This document shows positions 1 to 17,037 of a DNA stretch of 64,000 nucleotides, piece after piece. Numbering within the stretch: position 1 is the first letter of the stretch; every line of letters begins with the position of its first letter. Origin of the DNA: Actinostola sp. cb2023. Lineage: Eukaryota; Cnidaria; Anthozoa; Actiniaria; Actinostolidae. Location of the stretch: positions 62,001 to 126,000 of the forward strand of contig JAUJYZ010001385.1 in the NCBI GenBank assembly GCA_033675265.1, written 5' to 3'. Position numbers and translations under genes: made by a program. The notes beneath the pieces were generated by a model. It ran no database searches. It was not told the DNA's origin and saw only the letters and a program-made list of their open reading frames with translations.

Positions 1-101
1 GTTTGCGCGCGCTATTTGTTTACAACGTAATAGCCGTTAGTTTTGACGAATTACTACCATTTTACACCCTGAAGATGGACCATGTGTCCGAAAGCTTGGT
101 T

Positions 102-1805
102 TTAAAATAAAAATGTTTTGGTTGAAGAAACAAACAAACTAATCACTGTAAGCATTGTTGGCAATTCTGTCAACATTAAAAATGATTGTCTGGCTAATTG
201 TGATAAATTTGAGTACAACTGGTTCCCAATGCTCATAATATGTACCAAGTCTGTAGGTGATGTAATTGATTGTCTACTATTGTATATCAGTGCACATAAT
301 GACATAGCTACACATTGTTGTCCTGCGCTTTGACCAAATACCACAATACTACCTTGACTATAAGGTGCTTTTACTGTTTTATTGGGATCAATCAATGGAG
401 TGGGACCAGGATTTTTTTCTATATCTGTACACAATGCAGATTGACACAATACTTTCCTGTGATTAAGATCTTTGTGGGAAACCATATATTGTGATATTAT
501 TGCATTGGATTTTACTTTAAAATGTGTTTTCAAACCCTTTATGATTCTAAATTGCTGCCGAGAACCATAAGTAGTTTTGCTGAAAGAACGACTTCTACTT
601 CTGTATTGTACTTTGCATTTAATATCTGAGTAAGAGCAAACACTCCGGGCAACAATACGTATATCCTTGAGAAAAATATGAATATTTGACGATGCTCGAA
701 CCTGTTTCTTGATGATACGTCGAATGTACTTTCTTAATTTCCTACTTTTTCGGAAAATAGATGTCAAGCTTATGAAAGAAACTCTGCTTGGCTCTCGATC
801 ACGACGAGCATGACGGTGTATTCTACTACTAGTACTAACCGTGCACGCACTATTACAAGCAACAAACATGTCATAGCGAGATCTTACATTGTTTATTGCA
901 TTCAATTCATGATTATTGACATTCAGCTTAACTTGTACACTGGCTTCAGATATATTTACAAAGGCATCTATAGCACTTAGTCTATTTTCAGTCAAACTTG
1001 CTTGTCCACCTTGTTCGTTGGCCATTACGGTATGACGGTGATAACGACGGTACATGCACTCCATTATAACTCTCTCTTTGACATACAAAAATACTATTTT
1101 GAACAGCATTAACACAATTAAAAATATAAACAGAATGTAAACAAGGATTGACTTCATTTTTGCCTCAGATTTGTGTTCTTCTTGATGCGATTTCAAAGTT
1201 GTTTTCTCACCTTTGGATTTGTCCATGTTTGAATCACACTTCTGAATCAGTACATCTGGCTTCAAGTTGTGGTATACATGCTTGGCTAGGCAGTGCTCAG
1301 TTGAGTTCACATTTATGTCAACATTAGAGTTCACTTGTATTGTAGTTTTTGAGTTCATTTGATTTGCTTTTGACTTTGAGTTCATTTGATTACCTTTTGA
1401 CTTTGAGTTCAATTGATTTGCTTTTGATGAGTTCGTGTAAAGGCCCTGTCGAAAACGCTCAACATCTTTTAGAGTGGGCCTACACGAATCGGCGTATGCG
1501 TTTGTATGTGAGAGCGTATTTAAGAGGAACTGATGGATGGCTTGCCTTGGATACAACATAATTTCTCTTCTGCACAGGTCAACTGCTTCTTTCACTTCTA
1601 GTCGTCGAAGACGATGACTTAGCACTATCTCAGTATCTGCCCTGAGCGAAGAATACTTCGGATTTAGTTCGATATACGCTCGGAAACTATTTGATCCGTT
1701 TATTGAGCGAATTATACTTTTGGATTTAGTTCGATAGGCGTTCGGATCGGAAACCATTCGACCCGTTTGTGGCCACCATGAATTAGCAACCTCAAGTGAC
1801 CTCAA
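102..1805 (-). CDS. 2A-peptide ORF with C-terminal cysteine-protease-like domain fragment
   Basis: Single open frame of 567 residues. The start is simply the first ATG. Visible in order: a basic N-terminal region; a low-complexity N/S/K repeat at about 135-165 (repeated KxNQMNSKS units); one strongly hydrophobic membrane-type segment at about 219-243; an Arg/Ser-rich stretch at about 395-410; then DIEKNPGP at residues 461-468 (bases 402-425), which matches the ribosome-skipping 2A consensus D(V/I)ExNPGP. After it comes a domain beginning QGSIVVFGQSAGQQC and containing IGNQLY. The C-terminal domain of the 38583-42008 protein also has a Cys block and MGNQLYN, so the two are related. I think of a herpesvirus-tegument-like (C76-type) cysteine protease fold, but this is weak. 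The domain stops after about 90 residues with no His block, so this copy is truncated near the window edge. If 2A works, the membrane-anchored part and the protease-like part would be made as separate chains. Host gene or element gene is undecided. Confidence 0.6.
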   Translation of the reverse strand: MRSLEVANSWWPQTGRMVSDPNAYRTKSKSIIRSINGSNSFRAYIELNPKYSSLRADTEIVLSHRLRRLEVKEAVDLCRREIMLYPRQAIHQFLLNTLSHTNAYADSCRPTLKDVERFRQGLYTNSSKANQLNSKSKGNQMNSKSKANQMNSKTTIQVNSNVDINVNSTEHCLAKHVYHNLKPDVLIQKCDSNMDKSKGEKTTLKSHQEEHKSEAKMKSILVYILFIFLIVLMLFKIVFLYVKERVIMECMYRRYHRHTVMANEQGGQASLTENRLSAIDAFVNISEASVQVKLNVNNHELNAINNVRSRYDMFVACNSACTVSTSSRIHRHARRDREPSRVSFISLTSIFRKSRKLRKYIRRIIKKQVRASSNIHIFLKDIRIVARSVCSYSDIKCKVQYRSRSRSFSKTTYGSRQQFRIIKGLKTHFKVKSNAIISQYMVSHKDLNHRKVLCQSALCTDIEKNPGPTPLIDPNKTVKAPYSQGSIVVFGQSAGQQCVAMSLCALIYNSRQSITSPTDLVHIMSIGNQLYSNLSQLARQSFLMLTELPTMLTVISLFVSSTKTFLF

Positions 1806-3100
1806 GTACGTTCAAAGACGTACCATAGATGTATACCTCGAAGAGTCGGAGATCTTTATCGATGCTCATCGACATAAATAGTCTCTCTCGTCACGCAACT
1901 GTCATTGTCATATTAAATACCCGACTATACGCTCATTGAGCGTCTTCTTCTGTAACAGATACCTAAAATCTAATGACGTTTTGATTTCGATTGTATTTTT
2001 GCCGTTCACTGACCTGTTTTGATCGTGGAAATTCTGCTTTAAATAGCGCTGCGCGGCGGTTCTAAAATTAGGTCGCATTATAGATGTATGACTCAGATAA
2101 GGATCCTGCATCGTACTGAAAAGAACACGGAGAAACCTACATTTCATCATGCAAACACTGCTTATTTTCAAAACAATTGTCAGTAAAAAATATAACTAAC
2201 AAAATCAGACTGAAGGATATGAAAAATTTGGTTTGTATTTATTCGATGATGGGTCCGAGTTGTCTTGTGAATTTTGATGTGTTGACGAGCGCTGAACAGC
2301 GACCGATGAAGGCAGAAGTTAGGATTTGTGTGCAATTTCTAAGCCGTGGTGGATGCCTGGGCTCTGACTTGTTGCTTTATACCTCGTCTTTTTATCCTTC
2401 ATTTGGCCAACACATTTAATTTAACCATTTTTAGATCGGGAATCACGACGCCTATATAACACATTGCGCATGTGCGAGACAATTCAATAGTACAAGACCC
2501 CATGCTTTCGCTAGACGCCGTTAAACACACACCAGCTTTGACAATATCATCTGGTTTCATTTGATTTTGACTTTATTTTTAGTGACGATTGTCTATGGAA
2601 TTAGTGGTCATGCGTAGTGTTTTGGATTTGACAAAGTCCCACATCGATTGCGAGAAAGATAAATGTTTGTATATAAATGGTTCCAATACGTTTACATCTG
2701 ATGTAGACACTAGGCGTCGGTGAGCCTCGATAGCATGTGATCGGATATTGCACAACTGACGCCCAAATAAAAAAATAAAAAATACGCGTTGGGTTTTATA
2801 ACTCGTGCGGCCTACGGCCTGGGCACGAGTAATAACATCCAGACGATTCAGACTATGATCTGGCGAAGCCGGCTGGCATGGCAAAACTCGAGAAGGTCAC
2901 ATACTTCACATTGTGTGTACCGATATGATCAAATACTTCGCATTCCGTGGCCTAACAAAAATAACAATAAAAAGAAAGTCCATTTTATAACTCGGAAGGG
3001 CCCGAGTAATTATGGTAAATGTCCGTAAATATATATTGTAACATTATAACTGAGATCAAAAAAGCCATAGTGACTTTGTACCTTTCCTGAATTGAGAAAC
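1806..3100. other. Gene-free stretch, nothing recognised
   Basis: Only short open frames with no recognisable domain. The stretch contains an Asn/Lys-type AT-rich segment near 2955-2975 but no clear repeat structure, RNA gene or splice-supported exon that I can defend. Confidence 0.4.
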
Positions 3101-3154
3101 ATGGTTTGACATGATCTCCTCCATTCTTGTGTTGTGTCATGCTCGAGAATCCAT

Positions 3155-3246
3155 CGGTGCTCTTCGGCGTGGGCTCGGATGAAACATCGCCCCGCCAGAG
3201 AACCGCTGGAGAACTTACCTGCTAAAACGACTTCTGGGGCGTGAGA
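3155..3246 (-). repeat. Left arm of an inverted repeat pair (partner 3776-3880)
   Basis: The reverse complement matches 3776-3880 closely: both contain CACGCCCCAGAAG, then TTCTCCAGCGGTTCTCTGGC, then a GAGCCCACGCCGAAGAGC block and TGGATTCTCGAGCATG. The arms lie about 530 bases apart and differ by a few substitutions and a short indel. They may be arms of a small inverted-repeat element or two rearranged pieces of one repeat. Confidence 0.6.
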
Positions 3247-3775
3247 CAATGCTGGCTTCTGATTGACCCTATTTTTTGTCACAAAAAATAGGGCCAATCA
3301 GAGCTCAGCCATATTTTCATTAATTAAAACGGACGCCGCCGGCAAAAGTCAGCGTTGACAGCTAATGAAAGGACTGTTGAAAGATGGATCCAAGAGATCA
3401 AAGTTGTTTACAAGATATTTAAAAATATTTATGCACTTCAGTCATTCCCTGCACGGTTCATAGTCAGACAGATGTCCATAGAAAATCGAAGCGATATTTT
3501 TTCGATAACAGTTTGATTATCAACTGACATTGCCGGAGTTAGACGACAGAGAAATCCTGAACATGCCCGTGAACGGCAAAAGACGTGTCCAGATTTTGTT
3601 TTAAAGTCTGGAAGTTTTGGTTGGAGACGACAAGTACGTTACCTTGTGCGCCAGAGTCTTCTTTTGACCTCCTTCCCGAGAGAGGGAGAGCGAGGTCAAA
3701 AGAAGACTTACCTTACAAGCTGTCAAACCGCAATGAGATTATGTCTCCGTCCAGGTTGATGCACTCGAGTGCGTA

Positions 3776-4054
3776 TCACGCCCCAGAAGCCGTTCTAGCA
3801 GGCAAGTTCTCCAGCGGTTCTCTGGCGGGGCGATTTCCGAGCCCACGCCGAAGAGCACCGATGGATTCTCGAGCATGGTGTTGTGTTGGTTCGTTCTCAT
3901 TCATTTTTGCGATCTTGTATGACCATGTTCTGCAATATGTTACACTCTCTACCCATTGAGTATGCCTACTCCCTTCATCCATGGAGTTATGGATATGTGC
4001 CAGTCTATTTATTTGCTCATCGCTGAGCTTGTCGTCATAGACTGACACCCACAC
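3776..4054 (-). pseudogene. Fragment with inverted-repeat right arm; unrecognised coding remnant
   Basis: Bases 3776-3880 are the inverted partner of 3155-3246. On the minus strand an open frame of about 92 residues runs through here, with a charged patch (DDKLSDEQINRLAHIHNSMD) followed by TQWVESVTYCRTW. The minus strand of the left arm has a loosely similar tail (TTQEWRRSCQTMF), so a short coding segment may have been duplicated in inverted orientation. I do not recognise the family. No start, stop or splice sites support a whole gene. Confidence 0.3.
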
Positions 4055-5540
4055 TTTGTCCAGTTGGGCTGCGAGTTTTGGATCTTTTTGTTTTCTCAGC
4101 TAGCATTGAAAAATCAGAACAAAATGCAATGAAATGTTCTATAACGTATAATGTGAATATAAAAATCCTTTCTCAATTTTTTTTTCTTACAGATACTTTC
4201 ATATCCTTTCATAATTACGGAGTATAAAATCAACAAAATTATAAATTAATAATACCTAAATGATGAAGAGCAATTTCTTCATCAATATTTGGCACACAGC
4301 GTTTCTTGTCTGGAGAAATTAATTATCTTGGCTTGTCCATGCTCAGTCTGTTAGTTTTTCTGTTGACCATGATTGCCTTTGGCAGGGGTAGAGATGCATT
4401 ATGCCACAAACTCCTTACTGGTTATTGTGGTTTTAAAGCCCATGGAAAACCCTGATCCATGTATGTCAAAATTACATATTTTGAATATAAAGGTGGTTTT
4501 CCCTGTAACTGCGACCGTATTCTCACAAGTTACCTAGAACATTAAATAATATTTAATAATAACACTCATAAGCAACCACCACTCGTAAGTGACCACCTCT
4601 CGTCTCACAACAAATAAAACTTTTAGCAGACTTCAGACTATTCACAATGATTTTGTCTTTCCAAATTTCTGTCGACTTGAAACGCTCATGTCATGAGGCA
4701 ATTCTAGCGTTTCTCGCATGCCATCAGTCAACCGGACGGACATCGAAGACCCTTGCTTGTTGCTATTTCTTTTATGCCGATAAAACTCAAAACTTGCTTC
4801 TTTATAAGGTGGTACTAGCGGGTCATTTCGATTTTTCGGTTTTAAACTCAAATGAAAGATTACGTGACAACTTATTCGAGCCACACGAAGGTCTAACCGT
4901 TTGTAGATATAATTACAAAGGTAGCAACTTCTCAATTATTTTAAGACCCTGAGTAATGATATGTCCGAACCTCCCGCACAATAGACCATTATTGAATAAT
5001 CCGTGCGATCTCAGGACCTGAAATCATCCAGTGGCTTCACGCTGTTGGATTTTCGGTTAATCCCACAGCACCACCGTCTCCTTTGACTGACACATTATTC
5101 TGCTCGTGTGCATGGTCAACAGCTATTGCAGAGAAAGCTTTTGCGGACTGCACTATGAATGCTCCACTTGCAAACTTGTGATAAATCTGTGGGAGTGAAC
5201 CGCCATGTCTCTCAAATGTACTTAGTGGCACCCATCTTGAATAACTTGAATAATTACTGTGGTCTTGAACAAAGAACCATGGCACCAGCTTGCTAAGATA
5301 GCTTGAGTATAAAGCAAAATTGGATCGTACGCACAAAGACTAAGTAAACTAATACTAGCTGGAAGGTTGTGAAGCAGAATTAGGATTGTGGAGAAGCAGC
5401 TAATTTTTGATTGCACCAATCTTCAATCGAGAGTGAATCTTCTATTATTCCTCTGTTCTTGAAAAGGTGGTATAAAATGCTTATGTTTAAAAACCATAAC
5501 AAAGCCAGTTGTCAATAAATCTGAAACTGGAAATGATACT
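4055..5540. other. Gene-free stretch, nothing firmly recognised
   Basis: Several short open frames overlap on both strands between 4640 and 5420, but none shows a domain, conserved spacing or convincing splice sites. The minus strand may hold further decayed downstream sequence of the transposase remnant at 5545-5694, but I cannot trace it. Confidence 0.35.
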
Positions 5541-5544
5541 TGAT

Positions 5545-5694
5545 TCAACATTCAATTTACCCTTTTGCTTGTAAAGCCAAGACGTCGAATACCTCTTAAA
5601 ATGGTCTACTGATGATAGTAGCTAGTTGTAGCTTGCTGAATTGTTTCTGCTATTTCGTTCTGAGTGATTACAGGGCTGTCCTACAGACAGTCAA
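5545..5694 (-). pseudogene. Downstream half of a helix-turn-helix transposase remnant split by the P-type element
   Basis: On the minus strand, read away from the P-type element, the sequence encodes SPVITQNEIAETIQQAT, then after a stop TILRGIRRLGFTSKRV. This is the layout of the second helix-turn-helix of Tc1/IS630-type transposases (T-x-x-E-I-A then T-I-x-R-x-L-x-x-x-G-F-x-x-K). The upstream half lies at 17652-17880 on the other side of the 11.9 kb insertion. In-frame stops show the gene was already dead or has decayed since. The family assignment rests on pattern only. Confidence 0.45.
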
Positions 5695-5702
5695 GAATAA
5701 CC
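5695..5702. repeat. Left 8 bp target-site duplication of the P-type element
   Basis: GAATAACC here is repeated exactly at 17642-17649, directly outside the two terminal inverted repeats. Eight base pairs is the duplication length known for the P superfamily. The last C could also be counted as the first base of the element. Confidence 0.85.
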
Positions 5703-6302
5703 ACAGGAAGCCCAAGCTGTGGTTTTGTGGAGAATATCGTAAAAATATTTTCTCCTGTAAATACTGTAATAAAAGATTTGAAACTATGGTAGTGTCTTGT
5801 GGTCTTTATTTACTATCCCTGTGCAAATTTTCAGCGAATTTCAGCATTTTTTAGTGTCCCCCCTCACCCAGTAAAGAAAGAAGGCAAGGAAGGAGACGAA
5901 GCTCGAAAAATGGCTTCCAAAGCCGTTCAAATATTGCTGTTTTTTTTCGTGAAAATCACCTGGGATTCAAAAATTAACCCCCATCAGCCAAGAGGGGATA
6001 AATGTACAATCCATCTATGCCAGTAATGTTAGCATACCTTCATAACTGAAGCTATCAGCCGCTGGTGACTCCATAATTCATCGCCATAAAAAGACCCGTT
6101 TATGCGTGACTCGGAATATCGACGACAACCAAACGGTCGCCACGGTGGAAGGACCTGGGCACTAGCAATAATCGAACTCGCGGGGGAATAGGGTTGTGCT
6201 TGGTTGGCCCTGAAATTCACACCCGAATCTACCCCTGAGCGCAAGTTAATTCGACCGGCTTCCAATTTTAAACCAATCGGATAACGGCGCAGGGAAGACC
6301 CG
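5703..6302 (+). repeat. Left terminal inverted repeat of the P-type element (about 600 bp)
   Basis: Starts ACAGGAAGCCCAAGCTGTGG and matches the reverse complement of 17038-17641 almost base for base. I noticed one substitution and a 4-base indel around the purine-rich AAGGAAGGAGACGAAGC block. The inner boundary is where GGGTCTTCCCTGCGCC stops matching. An open frame of about 95 residues can be read inward across both copies; its presence in both is explained by the repeat and is no evidence of coding. Confidence 0.9.
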
Positions 6303-6387
6303 AATTTAAAAGTCAACAGCTGAAATTAAATCCGGCTAGAGCTAGTGACCGTTCAGTTTGAAATAGTCTGCAATGAAAGCTTCAAAA

Positions 6388-6491
6388 TGTTATCGACATT
6401 GAAGAGAAAAGGTGAATATTCGGCGGGATTGCCGCTATTAAAGAAAAGAAAAGGACATTCTGCTTCATTTTATGCTGCAATTAAAGCCTGG
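6388..6491 (+). CDS. Candidate first exon of the P-type transposase
   Basis: Starts with ATG just inside the left terminal repeat and encodes a short Lys-rich peptide (LKRKGEYSAGLPLLKKRK) resembling a nuclear localisation signal. It ends at a donor-like GTAAGA. A later acceptor near 6570-6600 could join it to the main exon. Support is only the donor, the ATG and the position; no THAP zinc finger is visible. Confidence 0.3.
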
Positions 6492-6574
6492 TAAGATAAT
6501 AAAGTTACACTGTATAACGATCAACTTTGAACGCTGGTGAATATAAATTCACTAGTATTCACTAGTATTATTAA

Positions 6575-11570
<4,996 letters not shown>

Positions 11571-11670
11571 AGATTGCAAGAAACAGCTCAAAACACCATT
11601 AGATATGGTCAAACCACCATTAGCAGAAAAAGCAATGCAGGATTATCTGGCTGTAAAAAGCAGGTTAATT

Positions 11671-12535
11671 AATATAAGCTTAGTGATATTTGGGATAAAT
11701 ACCAAGAGTGATATTTCAAAATTGTTATAAGCAAAGTTTATTAAGCTTACATGTAGCTTAACGAGTGGTATCTTACGTATTTATCCAAAATATCACGTAC
11801 ATGCAAACCATGCTATATTATTTGTTTATACCACTATCTGATAAATAGGCTTTCAAGCAACAGTACACGCTGAGCTACCTTTTGTAGTGACCTTTCTTTG
11901 GTTTTGACAATGGCTAAAAACACATCACTCATACGCAGTCAATCGTCAATCTTAGACTTGTATCGATTGTTTTCCGCAGTCATCCAAAGAAAATTAAGCT
12001 TCTTGAAATGCTAAAACATCATACATGTGTACATGTATGTACTTTTGGCTTTTGGTGCTTTTGGGACACTTGTTGATGGTTCATTTTTTGTCTTTTAGCA
12101 CTCAAAACATCCTTAATTTAATTTGGTTTCTTCCGCCATTTTGTCCATGGGCATGAGGCAGAAAGGTGGTTACCATGGAAACTGTAATTTTCACATGTGG
12201 TATTTCAAATTATGCTGAATACCACTGCTCTCAACCAATCAAATTGCTGAAAGTTCTCAGATAGCGGTATAATTAAGTGGAAAATATTAAATGTACATGC
12301 ATAATAAGATCCAGACAATATAACCCTATACCTCCAAGATTAATTGTTATGGTCATGCATGACTGGTCTGAAAATTGGTATTGATTGTCAGGATGTTGAG
12401 AACATTAACCCATGAAACTTAAATAGTATACCACCAGTTGTGTTATCCAAAAATGTCAGAGTATAGAGGAATTTAATTATATATACAGATCGAGGTACTT
12501 AATATTTTTAGTACTTACTAATTAAAATTAGTGCT
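11671..12535. other. Spacer between the two convergent genes of the P-type element
   Basis: No open frame of note. Contains weak inverted pieces (GTGATATTTGGGATAAATAC near 11681 against GTATTTATCCAAAATATCAC near 11776) and a GTGGTATTTCAAA segment near 12198. It may provide polyadenylation for both genes. Confidence 0.45.
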
Positions 12536-15500
12536 TCAGGTCCGTCGGATACGGAGAATGACTCTCTGATTAGCATCATCAGCATTAGCATAGACTTCAA
12601 GGTTGTCCAGGTAAAAGGGATATGGCATTTGATTTGGTGTTTGACGCAAGACCAGAAAAATATTTCTTGCTAGTTTTGTTTTGGTGAACTTTGTATTGGA
12701 TTGGACTCCATATGCCTTGCAGATTTTTAGGATTTCTACTTTGCTGTATACTTTCACAAATGCAGCCTCACCAAATTTCTCAACATATGCTTTCAAGAGA
12801 TGATGGCTTGTTGCCTTCCCGGCACTTGGATCAGACTGTAAATAATTAAAAGGAATTGCTGCCTTCTTTTCTTCCAGTGCTGTCTTTCTTACAAGAACTT
12901 GTTTTCTGTGTTCTGCAGATTTTTTCAACCTAATTTGTGAAATATATAAATTATTTTGATGATAAATAAATTATTATTTTGTAAATTAACCAATGATTAG
13001 TAAATTTATTTCAAAATTATAAAAGTCATTGATAACCAATGAAAATTAAGCCCTTTAATTTTTACATCTATTATTAGTGGTATATCGTATATATTATTAA
13101 TTTACTTATGATACAGCCTTTTGCAAAAATTCTGTCGTGACCGTGTATATCAGTATATCACATATACCCGAAGATTTACACTATCAAATGAATGTGAAAA
13201 TAACTTTCACGTGTAGCTTGTATCGTATTCATGGCTCTCCAATCCATGCTTGTACAGTCAACCATCTTGAAATGCATGTACGGGTAGCGTGTGGGCATGC
13301 GGGACTCGCAAGGGTATATAGTCATGTGATATACTGATATACTGATATACTTGGTCGCGACAGAATTTTTGCAAAAGGCTGTAATATACATTAAGTAATC
13401 TATTATTAGTTCCATACCTGTGTCCTAATCTGAAGTCTCGCATGTATTGCCCTGATCCAACCATGACATACTTCTTGACCATCATTTCAAAGATTTTTTC
13501 AATAATGTGCTGTATATATTTAAGAAATGGTTTATCAGAATACAGATCATGAAACATACAAGTAAAAAGTGTACCTGTAGAATATAGCCAGTATATCCAG
13601 ATTGTGCATACATGTGCACCTTACTATTTGCAATGTACATTATTAATTTGCTGTCACTGTTATTTTTTGTGATCAGCATGTACATACATGTAAAATTTTA
13701 TTGTTATTATTATTATTATTCAATATTTATTATGTATACCTTGTGCTTGGTATTCTCTGACTCATTTACATAATCTTGATCTTGAGAAAAGAATGAATTA
13801 TTCCATTTCTCCTTAAGAACTTGAGAATGAGATATTTCATGTAAGGTATAGTCAACCAAGTTTTCTCTTTGCTCCCTTAATTTACAGTCATTCATGCAAA
13901 TGACACGCACTGCTTCAACCTACAATACAAAGGCATGCGGGTGAGAATATAAAAGAATTACACAAGGTGACCCCTACGAGGTATAATCACCCATTCCCAG
14001 CCCAATAAAAATAGCCCAACCCACAATTCTCGCATTAAATAACACGCATGCACACACATACATACACACACACATGCACACAAATTATAATATGTTAGCC
14101 TGCATAGCAGCTTGTACCCCTCCCCACTGACCCCCCAGGGGGGATACTCAGGGGTATCGGTGACAGGGAGGTGCGAAGGCTTTTTTGGGGTTTGAAATTC
14201 GTGGCTTCAGACTTTTTTGGGGTTTTCTTTTTTCTGGTGGCCTTTTTTTGATATAAAGATTTTGTCAAGGACTTTTTTGGGGGTTGATAAAAATGATATT
14301 CTACCATTCTCGATTTCATGCGCAGAAAAATTGGAGTTTTTGGGCCGTTGGACTATATTTTGGGGTCTTGTTTTTGCGTAATGGACATTTTTGGGGTTAA
14401 AATGTTTGGCCTCATTCGCACCTCCCCGTCACTGATACTCCTGATCCCCCCCCCCCCCCCTGGGACTGACCCCCTGACTCGATCCCCAAACCTCTATGTA
14501 AGTAAGTGCATGGCTATATATATTATCTAAAATGCACATGTATGCAGGATAATTAATACATGTATAATGTTTATACTCTCTAATACATATTTAACTCTTA
14601 AATTACCTCCATGAAGAATTCAAAGGCACAGTCCTCAATGTGTGTAAGTCCTCTGGACCGGTATTGCCTGTCCTCAGTTACAGACAATGTGTCAGGGTAC
14701 TTGGAATCTTTAAGAAGGGTAGACACATTGCCAATGATATGATCTTCCAACAGGTTGCAAATACTATGACACTCAGAGACAGAATTTTGTGTGCTGGGTA
14801 CACAGGATACCATGTTCTTTCTTATGTACTTCAGGTTTTTGTTGAGTACCTTGCGAACTACATATGCACCTACATGCCGAACTTTACCAAGACCCTCCTT
14901 AGGCATGTCCCACACATTGAACTCAATTGGTGAGGACATTTCTACAGTTCTGACTTTATCAGCCACTGCACTAATAACTTTCTTATACACCTCCATCATC
15001 AGTTCAGCACAAATTGCAGTTTGAATTCTGGATGGTTGGTCTGTTCCAAATAATAACTGGATGTCTCTTAGATACTTACTTGACGTTGTGATGAGGAGGT
15101 ACATCTCCCTTGTATCTACTGACCACTGACTGGAAGATATCTTCAGGTCATTGTCCAGGATGGCATCTTCCAGGATTATTTGACAAACACGGCTCCATAG
15201 CAGCTTCCCAAACACATCTGTATCTTCATTCAAATTTAATGTATCCAGGTCTTGATTCTTTGACTCTGCATATGTTGTTAAAGGAACTCTAACTTTCATC
15301 TGCTCCAAAAAAAACCTTACGTCAAATGTGGGAGGGGGGGTTTTGCAAAAATCTTCATTGGATTCATCTACAAGAACAGCATAAATTGTTTCCAAGTCTA
15401 ACATGACTTCATCTGGATTGCCTCTCTCAAAATAAGATAAAACCATGTTCTTCTTTATTTCACTGACATCAGATGGGTGTATAAATTCATCATCGTCTAC

Positions 15501-16931
15501 TGGTAATTCATACAGACTCTCAGTCACAGTTAGTTCATTTTCAAGAAGACAGCTCTTTCGACAGCACTCCAAGTTCACATCCATCTCACGATTTTGAGCG
15601 CAAATATTGACACATTCAGGATCAGGGGCTAGCAGTTGACTAGGGCGGAAGTTTAACACTTGTAAATGATCTGACTTCCTCACCCTCGTGAATGATACAT
15701 AAATTAATCCTGGCACAAACTCTTTTGAACAGTGTACTATTGCCGCAGGGAGTGTTAACCCTTGAGACTTATGGCATGTCACTCCATACATTAATGTCAC
15801 CGGGAACTGTGTGCGACAACCAACTATGTCGCCATTCACCCCCCTTTTGTGCCATGTTTCTCTTTTCATCTTCACTTGGCCAACTCCTTCAAACAAAACT
15901 AGAATGGAATCATCAATGGGCTGAAGGAAAACTCCGCTAGTCCCATTTCTTAACTTGTCATTTTTATTCCAAAGTAGCATCACTTTACAGTTGGGTTTCA
16001 AGAAAAGTTCACAGTCGGCCGGGCACTGGATCTCCCTGGTATCTCCGTCATCTTCAGCTTTGAAATGGATAATTTCGCCTGGTAAGCTATTAAGAGTATT
16101 GTGATTGAACAACTGTGCTGATATCTTCCTAAAGAAGATGTTTGTTGCATTGCGCACCATTTCTTCAGACAATGGCCTTGCAAGACCTTTGATGAATGCA
16201 GGTTTGGTGCATCTTCCCAAGCGCACGTCTTTGAGACATGACGTAAAATCTTCTTCGTTTTTGTCTTGGCGCATGATGGTTGTCAGTTCTTGGCGATGTG
16301 TAATGGCTCGATCAAAGACAGGGGACTTGAACATAAACTGGCCTCCATCTAGAAAATTCGGTACTGGCCGTAGCTGAAGGAACTCTCCAACGATGACAAT
16401 TTGTTTTCCGTCAAATGGACGATAGGACCTCGTTGGAGCAACAGCAAGATGGATACGATTGACAATCTCGAAAATTCTTCGGCTGGACATGGACGCCTCG
16501 TCCCAAATAATACAGTCTACATCAGCTACTCGCTCTCGCACTACGTTGTTTGCCACTGCTCTATCTACCACCAAGTTCCAATGTAAATCTGCTGTCTTAA
16601 GCCCATAGAAAGAATGTACAGTATAACACTTTATGTCTAGCTTGTAGACCGTCGTTGCAATCCCGCTGGAGCATATCACGACTACCGATTTACCTTGATT
16701 TCTCAAAGTTTTTACGAGCTCAGTCACGAGGAAGGATTTACCTGTTCCAGCTTGTCCAGAAATGAGGAAGTTGTGTCCAGCTCGAACGTGAGACAAAATT
16801 TCATGTTGCTCGTCCGTCAGCCTACACAACAAAAGTTACAAGTAAAATCATGAGTTTTACGCTTAAATAATATACCTTATTGCAATACTTGATCGCAAAA
16901 CATCTCTGCAACAAACCTACCTCCGTGCCAT
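12536..16931 (-). CDS. PIF1-type superfamily 1B DNA helicase, five exons, apparently intact
   Basis: ATP-driven DNA helicase. Exons on the minus strand: 16931-16921 (encoding MARR, the last codon split), 16821-14607, 13919-13740, 13509-13418 and 12929-12536. All borders are GT-AG and phases agree, giving 963 residues without a stop. Motifs: Walker A GQAGTGKS at residues 26-33, Walker B IIWDEASM (DEAS at 111-114), motif III-like IVGEFLQLRPV, motif V VTCHKSQGLTL and motif VI VSFTRVRKSDHL, in PIF1/RRM3/RecD2 order. The C-terminal third has no firm match; EILKICKAYGVQSNTKFTKT near the end could be a SAP-like DNA-binding helix pair. The start lies about 107 bases inside the right terminal repeat of the P-type element, and the gene converges on the transposase. 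Helitrons also carry PIF1-like helicases, but no Rep domain adjoins here. Role in the element is inferred. Confidence 0.85.
13112..13383. mobile_element. MITE with TTTGCAAAAATTCTG ends, copy 2
   Basis: Ends TACAGCCTTTTGCAAAAATT and AATTTTTGCAAAAGGCTGTA are near-perfect inverted repeats with a TA duplication, followed inward by GTATATCAGTATATCAC and its inverse. It sits in the intron between 12929 and 13418 of the helicase gene. Its Tc1/mariner-type ends are the cleanest of the three copies. Confidence 0.85.
14100..14480. other. Low-complexity intron segment with repeated TTTTTTGGGGTTT blocks and a poly-C run
   Basis: Lies in the intron between 13920 and 14606 of the helicase gene. Several CTTTTTTGGGG-type blocks recur from 14180 to 14400. 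A GGGGGGATACTCAGGGGTAT block (14138-14157) and an inverted counterpart with a C run (14430-14462) bracket them. Probably a decayed small foldback element. Confidence 0.45.
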
Positions 16932-17037
16932 TTAATATATGTCAGCCGATTTAGGTTTACAATCAAAGAAAAAGTGCTGATCTTCTTTTTTCACACGTTG
17001 AAATTTTTTAGCCTCGTGTCGTGTTTTGACATACGTC

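Noticed and set aside
5703..6316. A roughly 95-residue frame present at both 6029-6316 and 17026-17310
   Set aside because: Its repetition is fully explained by the terminal inverted repeats; no start context, splice site or domain supports a protein.
12536..16931. Helitron, because of the PIF1-like helicase
   Set aside because: No Rep endonuclease domain adjoins, and the gene is inside clear P-type terminal repeats with an 8 bp duplication, which Helitrons do not make.
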